Origin: Deltaproteobacteria bacterium Ga0077550
Lineage (GTDB): Bacteria > Myxococcota_A > Polyangia > Nannocystales > Nannocystaceae
Direction of reading: 5' to 3'
DNA length: 64,000 nucleotides
Assembly: GCA_001464385.1 (NCBI GenBank)
Contig: LNFB01000353.1
Span: forward strand, 1-64,000
The position numbers were made by a program, and so were the translations under genes. The stretch's first letter is position 1, and each line of letters opens with the position of its first letter. Below the pieces are notes generated by a model. The model was not told the origin of the DNA, ran no database searches, and worked only from the letters and a program-made list of their open reading frames with translations. This document shows positions 14,944 through 23,968 of the stretch, piece after piece.

Positions 14944-16398
14944 ATGCGACGCGCGTGCATCGGTCTGTCCCTCGTGGGGTGCGTGGGCGCGTGCGGAGGC
15001 GGCGACGCGGGCGGTGACACCTCCGCGTCGACGGGCGACGCGTCGGGCCCGGGCACCGTCGGCGATCCGACCGGCACGCCGAGCACCGATCCGGGCACCG
15101 ATCCCACGGCGGGTCCCACCGGCGATCCCGACACGGGCGTCGACACGTCCGCAGGCGCCGACACGGGACCGCCGCCCGATGCCCCCCTCGACGAACGGCT
15201 GTCGGTCGTCGACCTCGTGGTCCCCGAGGGCGTCGCGCCCGGCGCGAACAACTGGCGGATCTGGGGCACCGGCCCGCTGAACGTCGCGCCGGTGTTCACG
15301 GTGCCGCTGTCCACGTGCGAGACGCTCGTCGGCTACACCAGCGCGGGCGCGGGGATCACCGCCCGCGTCGTCCACGTCGGCGTCGACGACACCGTGCAGG
15401 GCGTGCTCGAGCTCGCCGCGGGCCTCGAGCTGCGCGGGCTCGCGGCCGCGGACGACGGCACGTTCGGGGCCCTCGTGTGGGACCCCGCCGCGCAGCAGAT
15501 CTGGGTGCGCCGCTACGACCTCGCGGGCGCCGAGCTCGGCTCGACCGAGCTCACCAACGCCGACAACACGCCCACCGACTTCGGCATCGGCGACAGCCGG
15601 CTCGAGTACGGCGGCGGCCGCTTCGGCGCGTACTACCACGTGCACTCCGACTCGGGCCACGAGGGCGACACGCTCAAGTGGGTGGACACCGCGGGCGCCG
15701 AGACCACCGCGTGGGGCTGGGGCTGCTCGCACAGCATGAGCAACCTGCTGCGCTACCAGCCGGCCAACGACACGATCGTGTCGATGTGCGTGACCGATTG
15801 CTACCCCGGCACCGACGGCGATTTCGCGACCCAGAGCATCGGCGGCATCTACGTCGACGCGGGCGCGAGCAAGATCATCGACGTGGCCGCGGGCTGCAAC
15901 GGCAGCGTCGCCGGCGAGCTCGGCTCGGCCGCCGTGACGCCCGCCGGTTGGAACGTCGTGTTCAACGCCCACCGCGCCCCGGCCGGCCTCGGCCAGGCGT
16001 CCTACGACCCGAGCACGATGAACCAGGACATCGGCTTCGCGACGATCGCCGGCGATCGCACGCCGGGCGCGGTCGTCTGGCTCACGGACACCGCGGCGAT
16101 CCACGAGGACGACGCCTCGATCGCGCGGTGGCAGCCCGAGGGCGATGCCGCCGAGCAGTACGTCGTGGGCTGGCACGAGCCCGACCCCGCGCCCAAGTGG
16201 TGGCTGGCGCGGATCGATGCAGCCGGCAACGTGCTCGAGGGGCCGATCGACGTCTCCGCGACCGCGCAGTGGGGCCGACGCGACGACCCCTTCCGCCCGC
16301 TCGCCAACGGTGACGTCGCCTGGTCGTGGTTCGACGCGCCGGGCTCGACCACGCTACGGATGGCGCGGCTCGACGCGGGCTCCGCCTGCGGCGGCTGA
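14944..16398 (+). CDS. Large lipoprotein of unknown function
   Basis: The protein is 484 residues from ATG 14944; GCVGAC places the lipid Cys at 17. A linker of GDPTGTPSTDPGTDPT-type repeats runs to about residue 80. The globular part contains repeated strand-like segments (LRGLAAADDGTFGALVW, RFGAYYHVHSDSG, WWLARIDAAGNVLEGP), suggesting a propeller or repeated beta fold, and two Cys-containing stretches (MCVTDCYPG). No catalytic motif is visible. It converges on the kinase gene with only five bases between stops. Confidence 0.75.
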   Translation: MRRACIGLSLVGCVGACGGGDAGGDTSASTGDASGPGTVGDPTGTPSTDPGTDPTAGPTGDPDTGVDTSAGADTGPPPDAPLDERLSVVDLVVPEGVAPGANNWRIWGTGPLNVAPVFTVPLSTCETLVGYTSAGAGITARVVHVGVDDTVQGVLELAAGLELRGLAAADDGTFGALVWDPAAQQIWVRRYDLAGAELGSTELTNADNTPTDFGIGDSRLEYGGGRFGAYYHVHSDSGHEGDTLKWVDTAGAETTAWGWGCSHSMSNLLRYQPANDTIVSMCVTDCYPGTDGDFATQSIGGIYVDAGASKIIDVAAGCNGSVAGELGSAAVTPAGWNVVFNAHRAPAGLGQASYDPSTMNQDIGFATIAGDRTPGAVVWLTDTAAIHEDDASIARWQPEGDAAEQYVVGWHEPDPAPKWWLARIDAAGNVLEGPIDVSATAQWGRRDDPFRPLANGDVAWSWFDAPGSTTLRMARLDAGSACGG

Positions 16399-16403
16399 AG
16401 GCG

Positions 16404-19349
16404 TCAGCCCTCGGCGAGGCTGGTGTCACCGCCGCGCTCGCGCAGCCACGTCTCGTACATCGCGGTGCGACCCGGCTCGTCGAGGCCCGAGCTGCGCCAC
16501 ACCACCAGCGCGCGACGAGCAGAGGCGAGCGCGCGCTGCTTGGCCTCGTCGTCGGCATCCGGCGCGCTCCACAGCGCCTGCGCGAGGACGAAGTAGCCGA
16601 GGGTGAGCTCGTTCGAGTCGGAGGTCACGCCCTCGCGCAGGGCGACGGCGCGCTCGGCCAAGGGCAACGCCTCGGCGGCGCGATCGAGCGCGAGCAAGGC
16701 CCGCGCCTTGCCGATGTACTCGAACGCGAGGCTCGGGTGGTCGGGTCCGAGGCGCGCCATGTCGATCTCGAGCGCGCGGTCGAACAGATCGATCGCACGC
16801 TCGTACTCGCCGCGGTCGAGCAGCACGTTGCCGCGGTTCTTGTGGGCGACGGCCAGCTTCGGATACGTCGGCCCGAAGCGCGCCTCGAAGATCCGCGCGA
16901 CCTCGTCGAAGTCGTGCATGGCCCCGTCGAGATCGCCCTCGGCGTGGGCGATGTTCCCGAGGTGGTTGTAGGCCGCCGCGACGTGCGGGTGATCGGGGCC
17001 GAGCGCGCGTTGGAAGATCTCGAGGGCGCGCAGGCCGTGTTCGCGGGCGGCGGCGAACTCGAGCTGATTGGACTCCAGCACCGCGAGGTTGAGCAGCGAC
17101 TCGGCGACCCCGCGCGCGTCGGGGCCGAGCGAGGCCTCGCGCAGGGCGACCGAGCGCTGGTAGAGGCCGCGCGCCCGTTCGACGTCACCGAGCCGCTCGA
17201 GATCCCGCGCCACGCTCATCATGTCGATCGCGAGCATCGGGTGGGTGTCGCCGACGGTGGCGAGCGCGAGATCATGCGCCCGCTCGTGGGCCTCGAGCGC
17301 CGCCGCGTAGCGCCCGAGCTCGTACAGCGTGTTGCCGTAGTTGCTGTACACGATCGCCCGCGTCAGCGGCGGCACGTCGGGGCGCTCGGCCAGGGCCACC
17401 GCGATCTCGTGGTGCTCGAGCGCGCGTTCGAACTGCGCATCGGCCAGGTGCACCGACGCGAGCACGCCCTCGAGCTTGCGCCGCATGGCCGGGTTCTCGC
17501 CGACGGCCGCCAGCTCGAGCTCGGCCGACAGCTGCATCGCGAGCGCCTCGCTCGGCCGCGCCAGCTCGGCGCCGACGATGTAGAGGAGCTCGAACCACGC
17601 CCGCGCCGCGACGTCGTGCTGGCCAGCGGGCACCGCGACCCGCAGCGCGTCGCGGGCGGTCTGCTCGGCGGTGACGGACTCACCGACGCGGTGCTGCAGC
17701 TGGGCCCGGACCACGAGGAGCTCGCCGCGCAGCCACGGCACGTCGTCGTCGCCGAGCTCGGCGAGCGCCTCGGTGGTGGCGACGATCCCCTGCGGGTACC
17801 GACCCGCGTCGTTGCGGGCCTTGGCCAGCGCCAGCGCCCGCTCGGCGGCCGCGAGGCGATCCGCGTGCTCGGCGTCCTCGAACTCGCGGGCCCGGGCGAC
17901 GAACTCGCTGTCCTCGGGATCGTCGCAGACCTCGATCGCCGGCAGCGACAGCGTCGCCGAGAGCGCGCGCGTCACCATCTCGGCGTCGACGGTCTCGAGC
18001 TCGCCGACCAGCGCGTCGAGGCGCTCGCGCCGATCGTGCAGGCAACGCATGCGCGCGTCGAGGCGCTCGCCGGACTGCTCGCCGCGCACGTGGGTCGCCG
18101 CGCAGGCGTCGGCGAACGCGGCGCGCCACTGCTCGGCGCGCGCGTCGAGCAGCGGCTCGAGCTCGGCCCAGCGGACCTCTGGTTGTGGCACACCGGCAGC
18201 GACGAAGGCGTCGGCGATCCGGCCGCGTCGCGCGTCGGACCACACCTGGTCGATCGCCTCGGCGCCGCGATCGCAGCGCCGCTGCGCTGGATCGAACAGG
18301 CTCCCGACCCCGAACGAGGCGGCCAGCGTGCACGCGGCGACGCCGAAGGCGACCGCGTTGCGGCGGGTCCGCGACGGATCGCGCTCGAGGATCGCCAGGA
18401 GCTCGGCCATCGACGGGTGCCGCGCTGTGGGATCCGGCGACAACCCGCGGAGCACCGCCTGACGCAGGTGCCACGGCACGCCCGAGCGCAGCCCCGGCGC
18501 CTGCGTCTTGCCCAGCGTCACCGAGGCCGCGAGCGCCGAGACCGTGTCGCCGAGGAACGGTCGCTCGCCGAAGAGACCCTCGTACAGCGCGATGCAGAAG
18601 CTGAACTGATCCGTCCACGGGCCGACCGCACCGCCCGCGAACTGCTCGGGGGCCATGTACGCCGGCGTGCCCGCGAACGATCCGGTCTGCGTGACGCCGG
18701 GCTGCGTCGGCGCGCCGGTCTCGGTGTCTGCGTCGGCGGTGCGCAGCGGTCGAGCCAGGCCGAAGTCCATCACCAACACCCGACCGACCGCGGCGGGATC
18801 GAGCGGATCGGTCGCGAGCATGACGTTGTCGGGCTTGAAGTCACGGTGCACCAGGTCGACGCCGTGGGCGGCCACCAACCCGCGTGCCGCCGCGATGTAC
18901 ACCCGCAGCACCTCTCGCCACGGCCGCGGGGCCGCGGCGAGCCAGGCCTTGATCGTCTGGCCCTCGACGTACTCCATCGCGATGAACGTGCGATCGTCGT
19001 GCACGCCGACGTCGTGCACGCCGACCACGTTGGGATGGGTCAGCCGCGCCATCGCCTGGGCCTCGCGGAGCATGCGATGCCGGCCCTGCGTGTCCATCGA
19101 GCGCTCGGCGGACAGCACCTTCACCGCGACGCGACGATCGAGCTGCGGATCGTACGCGGCATAGACGACGCCCATGCCGCCGGCGCCGACGCGGTGCAGG
19201 ATCACGTAGCGCGAGACCACCGTGCCCCGGCCGAGCTCGTGCGTCGCGACGGCGCGGGCACCGGGCACGACCGTGACCGCGTCCGTGGGCACCACGGTGT
19301 CGTCCTCGGCGCCGCCGTGCGGCGCGTGGCTGCTGCGACGGGTCGACAT
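16404..19349 (-). CDS. Transmembrane Ser/Thr protein kinase with C-terminal TPR repeats
   Basis: The protein is 981 residues from ATG 19349. The Hanks-type kinase domain (about 48-325) has every main motif: Gly loop GAGGMG (55-60), Lys77 in VAVKVL, HRDFKPDN (168-175), DFGLA (195-199) and APEQF. It is therefore likely active. A hydrophobic segment near residue 340 (AVAFGVAACTLAASFGVGSLF) would anchor it in the inner membrane. The C-terminal half contains many TPR units with N-Y-G-N or N-L-A-like helices (HPHVAAAYNHLGNIAHAEGD, YPKLAVAHKNRGNVLL), which probably bind partner proteins or sense a signal. This kinase-TM-TPR layout is common in Myxococcota. It stands alone, flanked by lipoprotein genes. 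Confidence 0.95.
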   Translation of the reverse strand: MSTRRSSHAPHGGAEDDTVVPTDAVTVVPGARAVATHELGRGTVVSRYVILHRVGAGGMGVVYAAYDPQLDRRVAVKVLSAERSMDTQGRHRMLREAQAMARLTHPNVVGVHDVGVHDDRTFIAMEYVEGQTIKAWLAAAPRPWREVLRVYIAAARGLVAAHGVDLVHRDFKPDNVMLATDPLDPAAVGRVLVMDFGLARPLRTADADTETGAPTQPGVTQTGSFAGTPAYMAPEQFAGGAVGPWTDQFSFCIALYEGLFGERPFLGDTVSALAASVTLGKTQAPGLRSGVPWHLRQAVLRGLSPDPTARHPSMAELLAILERDPSRTRRNAVAFGVAACTLAASFGVGSLFDPAQRRCDRGAEAIDQVWSDARRGRIADAFVAAGVPQPEVRWAELEPLLDARAEQWRAAFADACAATHVRGEQSGERLDARMRCLHDRRERLDALVGELETVDAEMVTRALSATLSLPAIEVCDDPEDSEFVARAREFEDAEHADRLAAAERALALAKARNDAGRYPQGIVATTEALAELGDDDVPWLRGELLVVRAQLQHRVGESVTAEQTARDALRVAVPAGQHDVAARAWFELLYIVGAELARPSEALAMQLSAELELAAVGENPAMRRKLEGVLASVHLADAQFERALEHHEIAVALAERPDVPPLTRAIVYSNYGNTLYELGRYAAALEAHERAHDLALATVGDTHPMLAIDMMSVARDLERLGDVERARGLYQRSVALREASLGPDARGVAESLLNLAVLESNQLEFAAAREHGLRALEIFQRALGPDHPHVAAAYNHLGNIAHAEGDLDGAMHDFDEVARIFEARFGPTYPKLAVAHKNRGNVLLDRGEYERAIDLFDRALEIDMARLGPDHPSLAFEYIGKARALLALDRAAEALPLAERAVALREGVTSDSNELTLGYFVLAQALWSAPDADDEAKQRALASARRALVVWRSSGLDEPGRTAMYETWLRERGGDTSLAEG

Positions 19350-19505
19350 GCTTCTCGCGCGCCGAGTGTACCCGCGCGGCTGTCCGATCGGCCATCCGCT
19401 CCGGGCGCAGTTCGAGCGCGGGATCGTGTCGCGCTGCCGAATGCGAGGTGCAGCTCACCGCAACGTCGCGCGACGCTGCGCGGTCGCAGCGCGCCCGACG
19501 TGACC

Positions 19506-20840
19506 TCAGCCGCTGGGCGAGCCCGCCGAGCTGAGGGCGAAGCCGGTCATGTCGCTGTACGTGTACGCGCCGACGAGCCCGTCGAAGATGTCGACCTGGC
19601 CGGTGGTCGGATCGACGCGGTACGCCTGACTCGACGCGAACGTCACGCCCCACACGTTGCCCTCGAAGTCGATGCTGACACCGTGGACGTACGCGGGGAT
19701 CGGCAGCTCGCTGACGATCGCGACGGTGTCGGTGTCGATGCCGACGAGCACACCGTCGGGGTAGCGGCTGTGCCAGAGGATGCCCTCGGCGTCGACCATG
19801 CAGCCGCCGATCGCCGAGCCCGGCCCGAGCACCGTCTGGTACGTGCCGGTCGCGATGTCGAAGCGCGCCGCCCCGCCGCCGCCGCACAGCCACGGTCGCC
19901 CCTCGAGATCGATCGCGATGCCGTAGCTCGGGCCCGACGGCGGCGTCGGCCACGTCTGCACCGTGAAGTCGTCGCGATCGACCCGGATGAGCTGCGAGCC
20001 GGACTGGTTGCCCCAGAAGTTGCCCTCGCCGTCGACGGCGCCGCCGTACACCAGCGTGTTCACCCCCGGGATCGGCACGGTCTGCTCGATCGCGCCGGTG
20101 TCACCGTTCAGCAGCATCACCTGGGCCTGGGCGCCGTTCCAGCACTCGGTCCACAGCTTCGCGTTCTCCCAGGTGCACGAGCCCTCGGAGAACTCGCCCT
20201 TGGTCCACGCCATCGGCCGGTTCGACTGGCACACCATCGGGTTGTGCCACGCGACGCACTCCTCGGTGCCCCACGGCAGCACGTCGCCGCCGCCGGTCGA
20301 GGTCTGGATGCCGGGCATGCCGTTGCTCTCGACGCAGCTCGCCGGGTTGGCGAACACCTTGGTCACGCCCCCGATGCGGTTGGCGATCGCGACGTCGCCG
20401 TTCAGGTTCACCGAGGTCCGCGACGGGCTGCCCGCCGAGTCGGCGCGCACGATGTAGCGGCCCTCCTCGGCCATCGTCACGGTGTTGATCTTCGACATCG
20501 TGCCCTGGGCGCTGTTCGCCACCCAGATGTACGACAGCGTGTCGCCGCCGCCGCCCTTGCCCCCGCCGCACGCGGTGCCACCGTCGGGCACGCCGAGGTC
20601 GAAGACGATGCCGTCGTCCCCCGCGTCACCGGGCCCGGTCGCGTCGGGGTTCGTCGCAGCGGTGCCATCGGCCGACGCCTGCCCGCCGCTACCCGTTGCG
20701 CCGCCCGACTCCGCGTCGTCGGTGCCACCCACGGTGATCGATACGCCGACCTCGCCGCCGTCACCGTTGCCGCGCGAGGACTCGGGGTCGCCACAGGCGA
20801 CGACCATCGTGAACGTGATCGAGAGTGTCGAGCGTCGCAT
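19506..20840 (-). CDS. Propeller-type lipoprotein, paralogue of the one at 2280-3653
   Basis: The protein is 444 residues from ATG 20840; GGGAGGGA precedes it. Cys16 follows MVVAC. A Gly/Ala/Asp linker is followed by SYIWVANSAQGTMSKINT, DSAGSPSRTSVNLNGDV, GNFWGNQSGSQLIRVDRD and GNVWGVTFASSQAYRVDP, giving blade-like repeats, and the end GLVGAYTYSDMTGFALSS matches the protein at 2280. It belongs to the NHL/Vgb-like propeller superfamily by pattern, but no lyase residues are assigned. Two copies in one window suggest a family expansion, perhaps with different ligands. It is the next gene downstream of the ATPase/nuclease-like operon but is separated from it by a hairpin. Confidence 0.8.
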   Translation of the reverse strand: MRRSTLSITFTMVVACGDPESSRGNGDGGEVGVSITVGGTDDAESGGATGSGGQASADGTAATNPDATGPGDAGDDGIVFDLGVPDGGTACGGGKGGGGDTLSYIWVANSAQGTMSKINTVTMAEEGRYIVRADSAGSPSRTSVNLNGDVAIANRIGGVTKVFANPASCVESNGMPGIQTSTGGGDVLPWGTEECVAWHNPMVCQSNRPMAWTKGEFSEGSCTWENAKLWTECWNGAQAQVMLLNGDTGAIEQTVPIPGVNTLVYGGAVDGEGNFWGNQSGSQLIRVDRDDFTVQTWPTPPSGPSYGIAIDLEGRPWLCGGGGAARFDIATGTYQTVLGPGSAIGGCMVDAEGILWHSRYPDGVLVGIDTDTVAIVSELPIPAYVHGVSIDFEGNVWGVTFASSQAYRVDPTTGQVDIFDGLVGAYTYSDMTGFALSSAGSPSG

Positions 20841-20919
20841 CGTGCATCCCTCCCGAGTCCGACTCGGGTCCCAGTCCAGAGGTTCGCACACTACGGGGGC
20901 GACCACGGGTCCGGATCGC

Positions 20920-20953
20920 GTGGATTCACCTCGCCGTCATCAGGTGGATCCAC
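20920..20953 (-). terminator. Hairpin after the ATPase/nuclease-like operon
   Basis: GTGGATTCACCT (20920-20931) and AGGTGGATCCAC (20942-20953) form a 12 base-pair stem with one mismatch and a ten-base loop, 33 bases beyond the stop at 20986. It is well placed to end the two-gene operon; there is no U-tract. Confidence 0.45.
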
Positions 20954-20985
20954 AGATGTAACCGGGGCCACGACCGACCGCGCTG

Positions 20986-21498
20986 TCACTTCCCCGCGAG
21001 GATCCAGCCGACGCCACCCATGCGTCCCCGCTCGATCACCGCAGGGTGCGCATCGATCGCCCTCACCCGCTGGCGGAGCCTCTGCTTCAGGTGCGCGGGG
21101 TCGAACCTGCGCGGAAACAGCTTCGAGTGCGACTTCGGCTGCTCGAGGTGGAGCACGACCCGCAAGCGGGTTGCACCGAGCACCGCCTTCGCCAGGCCGC
21201 GCTCCTGGTGATCCGTCGCCCCGATCGCCGCGGGGAGCAGGGCAGCGAGGGTGTCGAACACCTTCGCGGCGACCTCGTCGACCAGGTCGATCGACTTGGT
21301 GCGTCGCTGAGTCCGGTAGTCCTTCACCTCGACGAACCAGGCGACTCGACTCGGGTCGAGGGCGAGCAGATCCGTCGCCTTGATGCCGTCGCCCATGCGG
21401 CACCAGCGATCGCGATAGAACCCCCAAGCGTCGAACTTCGCGACGCGCCAGTCCTCTGGGAACTCGAACGACAGGCCGTCGACATCGACGACGGTCAT
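20986..21498 (-). CDS. Small PD-(D/E)xK nuclease-like protein, second gene of an AAA ATPase operon
   Basis: The protein is 170 residues. Its ATG overlaps the stop of the ATPase gene (ATGA), so the two are translationally coupled. The segment [20 protein letters not shown] then DYR matches the core of PD-(D/E)xK nucleases: an acidic residue (Asp43 or Asp48), a strand, then Glu57-Val-Lys59. The following helix ([20 protein letters not shown]) and a strand ([12 protein letters not shown]) fit the same fold. No named family could be assigned. By analogy with other ATPase-nuclease pairs it may be the effector that cuts nucleic acid when the ATPase is triggered, but activity is inferred only from the motif. 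Confidence 0.75.
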   Translation of the reverse strand: MTVVDVDGLSFEFPEDWRVAKFDAWGFYRDRWCRMGDGIKATDLLALDPSRVAWFVEVKDYRTQRRTKSIDLVDEVAAKVFDTLAALLPAAIGATDHQERGLAKAVLGATRLRVVLHLEQPKSHSKLFPRRFDPAHLKQRLRQRVRAIDAHPAVIERGRMGGVGWILAGK

Positions 21499-22562
21499 CG
21501 CTCACCGAGCCCCTGCGACGTATCGTCCGCGTATCGGTCCGACTGCTCGAGTTCCTCGTCCAGCGCGGCGATCGTCCCGACGTCGTCGATCGATGGCCCC
21601 TGCTGGACGAGCACCCGATCACGCCCTTGATGCAGTCCGAAGAACCGAACATCCATCGGCTGCTTTCGCGCCGCGAGCAGGATCTCGAGTTCGCGCAGGA
21701 GGAACAGGCTGTGCGTCGCGATGTAGACCTGGATTCCGCTCGCGGCCAGCTCGAGGATGCTCGGCGCCAGGCGCTTGATCAGGCGCGGGTTCAGGTTCGC
21801 CTCGGGCTCGTCCCAGAACAGGCACCCCTTGTCGAGCAGCGCCCCGGTCGCGATCAGTCGAGCGAGCATGCCGAGCTTGCGCATGCCCTCGGCGACCAAC
21901 GGCATCTCGACACGGGCTCCAGCGTGCTTCAGGTAGAAGCGGCCGTTCTTGTCGAGTTCGATCGAACCGCCCATGGCCTTCTCGAGCGGGGCGAGTAGCT
22001 CCTTGACCCGGGCTTCCCGTGGACCACGGCGCAGCGGCGCGCCCAACAACAGACAGGTGTCGCGCCAAGTCTCCTCGAACTCGAGGTAGTGCCCCTCGTA
22101 CACGGACACGAAGTTCGGATAGATCGTCAGCAACTCGCGCGTCGGCAGGTACGCCGGCTGGGCGTCGATCCACTTCTTCGGGGCTCGGCGACACGCGACG
22201 ACGTCTTCCCCGTGGGTATCGAACGAGAACTCGATGTCGGTGTGTCGATCGACGCCACACATCGCGACGGTGCTCCGTCCCTTGCCGCGCTTTCGCCGGA
22301 CCATGCGGCCGAGCGTCTCGGGGCGGAAGACACCGACGAGCTTCGCGGCGAGCTTCGTCTCCAACCCGACCTGCGTCGGGCGGACCCCGCCGTTGGGCCG
22401 ACCGCCTTCGGCCCAGCTCGCCGCGAGGATCGAGTAGGCGAGCTTGATGACGTGGGTCTTGCCGACCCCGTTCTCGCCGATGATGACGTTGAGGTTGGCG
22501 CCGAAGTCGAACTTCGCCTCGGCGAAGACGGTGAAATCCGTGACCTCGAGCGAGCGAATCAC
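21495..22562 (-). CDS. AAA/ABC-type ATPase of the AAA_15/OLD-like group
   Basis: The protein is 355 residues from GTG 22562. It begins with [20 protein letters not shown], the usual start of RecF/OLD-like ATPases, then Walker A GENGVGKT (29-36), a signature-like EGMRKLGML (225-233), Walker [14 protein letters not shown] (247-259) and the switch [11 protein letters not shown] (282-292). The middle part (about 50-215) is the variable insertion that differs between families. There is no TOPRIM domain, unlike true OLD nucleases. It overlaps the PD-(D/E)xK-like gene by four bases. Such pairs are typical of anti-phage or stress modules (as in Septu, Gabija or PARIS), although this one does not match those by its partner. 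Divergent from a protease gene by 86 bases. Confidence 0.88.
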   Translation of the reverse strand: MIRSLEVTDFTVFAEAKFDFGANLNVIIGENGVGKTHVIKLAYSILAASWAEGGRPNGGVRPTQVGLETKLAAKLVGVFRPETLGRMVRRKRGKGRSTVAMCGVDRHTDIEFSFDTHGEDVVACRRAPKKWIDAQPAYLPTRELLTIYPNFVSVYEGHYLEFEETWRDTCLLLGAPLRRGPREARVKELLAPLEKAMGGSIELDKNGRFYLKHAGARVEMPLVAEGMRKLGMLARLIATGALLDKGCLFWDEPEANLNPRLIKRLAPSILELAASGIQVYIATHSLFLLRELEILLAARKQPMDVRFFGLHQGRDRVLVQQGPSIDDVGTIAALDEELEQSDRYADDTSQGLGER

Positions 22563-22648
22563 GCCGCTACCGTACACCGCGGGCCAGCGGGGCTCAAGAT
22601 TCGCACGCAGCCCCCGAAGCACCCGTCGCCCTGCGACCATGCACCCCC

Positions 22649-23947
22649 ATGCCCTTCGGCCCGCTGATCCCGTGCCTCGTGTTCGCCGCGATCCCTGGCG
22701 CGTTCACGACGCCCGCCCCCGCGCCGCTGCCGATCGTCGGCGGCACCGATGCGGCGACGTGCGAGTTCCCGAGCGCGGTCGCGATGCTCGAAGACGACGA
22801 GACGCCGGTGATGTGCTCCGGCTCGCTGATCGCCCCCGACGTCGTGCTGACCGCGGCGCACTGCCTGATCCCGGAGCGACCGATCGTGGCCATCGGGTTC
22901 GGTGAGGCGGGGCAGGTGTTCGGCGAGCCCGCGTTCACGGTCGCCCCGGAGTCGTGCGAGCAACACCCCGACTACGCGTCGTTCGGCACCACCGACATCG
23001 CGTACTGCAAGCTCGCCAAGCCGGTCACCAACGTGCCGATCGTGCCGTTGCTCGCGGGCTGCGAGGTCGACGTGCTGCAGCCGGGCCAGTCGGTCACGAT
23101 CATCGGCTTCGGCGCGACCTGGGGCACCTACGACCCGCAGACCGAGTCGCTGATGACGATGGGCGTCGGCGCAAAGCGCTACACCACGCAGACGATCGAC
23201 TCCGTCGATCTCGACATCGTCGAAGTCAACATGCTCGGGCCCAACGGCTCGCAGTCGGCGTGCTTCGGTGACTCGGGCGGGCCCGCGATGGTCGAGCTCG
23301 CGGACGGCACGTGGCGGGTCTTCGGCGCGGGCTCGCACCTGTTCGATCCCGGCCGCCAGCCGCCGCCGATGCAGAAGGGCAACATCTGCGGGGTCGGGGT
23401 CGCGTACAGCTACGCCACACCGACGATCGCGTGGCTCGAGGCCCAGACCGGCGTCGATCTGACCCCGTGCTGGGATGGCGACGAGTTCGTGGACGGCTGC
23501 GGCGAATCGCCGACCGCACCCGGCACCGCGGCCGGCAGCTGGGACGACGGCTGCGCTGGCGGGGCGATGGGCGGCGGGGCCGCGACGTGTGTCGCGGCGG
23601 GCGACACCGGCTCCGACGGCAGCAGCAGCGACGACGGGGCCGACGGCACCGGGGACTCGAGCAGCGGCGGCGCGACCGACTCCGGCACGACGACCCTCGA
23701 GCCCACCACGACGACGGGCGGCGACGGATCGTCGGGCACACCCAGCGACGACTCGGGGGGCGCCTCGGCCGGCACGACCGGCGCGACGTCCTTGCCCGAG
23801 GGGAGCACCGGGAGCACCGGCAGCACCAGCGACGGCGCGAGCGCGGCCGGTGACGACGGTGGTGGCTGCGGCTGCGTCGCCGGGCTGACGGGCGGCGTGC
23901 CGTGGCTCGTCGCCCTGGTGTTCGCGCGACGCCGACGTCGACGCTGA
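22649..23947 (+). CDS. Secreted trypsin-like (S1) serine protease with MYXO-CTERM-like anchor
   Basis: The protein is 432 residues from ATG 22649. A signal peptide is followed by IVGG (29-32), the classic activation site of trypsin-like proteases. The catalytic triad is present: His71 (LTAAHC), Asp116 (TTDIAYC) and Ser209 (CFGDSGGP). Residues about 285-405 form a Gly/Ser/Thr/Asp stalk. The C-terminus reads [13 protein letters not shown], a hydrophobic segment, then an Arg run, which fits the MYXO-CTERM sorting signal that anchors proteins to the myxobacterial surface. It is therefore likely a surface-displayed protease, useful in predation or matrix processing. The next gene starts 21 bases downstream. 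Confidence 0.93.
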   Translation: MPFGPLIPCLVFAAIPGAFTTPAPAPLPIVGGTDAATCEFPSAVAMLEDDETPVMCSGSLIAPDVVLTAAHCLIPERPIVAIGFGEAGQVFGEPAFTVAPESCEQHPDYASFGTTDIAYCKLAKPVTNVPIVPLLAGCEVDVLQPGQSVTIIGFGATWGTYDPQTESLMTMGVGAKRYTTQTIDSVDLDIVEVNMLGPNGSQSACFGDSGGPAMVELADGTWRVFGAGSHLFDPGRQPPPMQKGNICGVGVAYSYATPTIAWLEAQTGVDLTPCWDGDEFVDGCGESPTAPGTAAGSWDDGCAGGAMGGGAATCVAAGDTGSDGSSSDDGADGTGDSSSGGATDSGTTTLEPTTTTGGDGSSGTPSDDSGGASAGTTGATSLPEGSTGSTGSTSDGASAAGDDGGGCGCVAGLTGGVPWLVALVFARRRRRR

Positions 23948-23968
23948 AGGGCGTACCATCGCGCCGAC

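Noticed and set aside
16326-21383. Plus-strand open frame of 1685 codons opposite the kinase and propeller genes
   Set aside because: No recognisable domain; the opposite strand has a complete kinase domain and TPRs.
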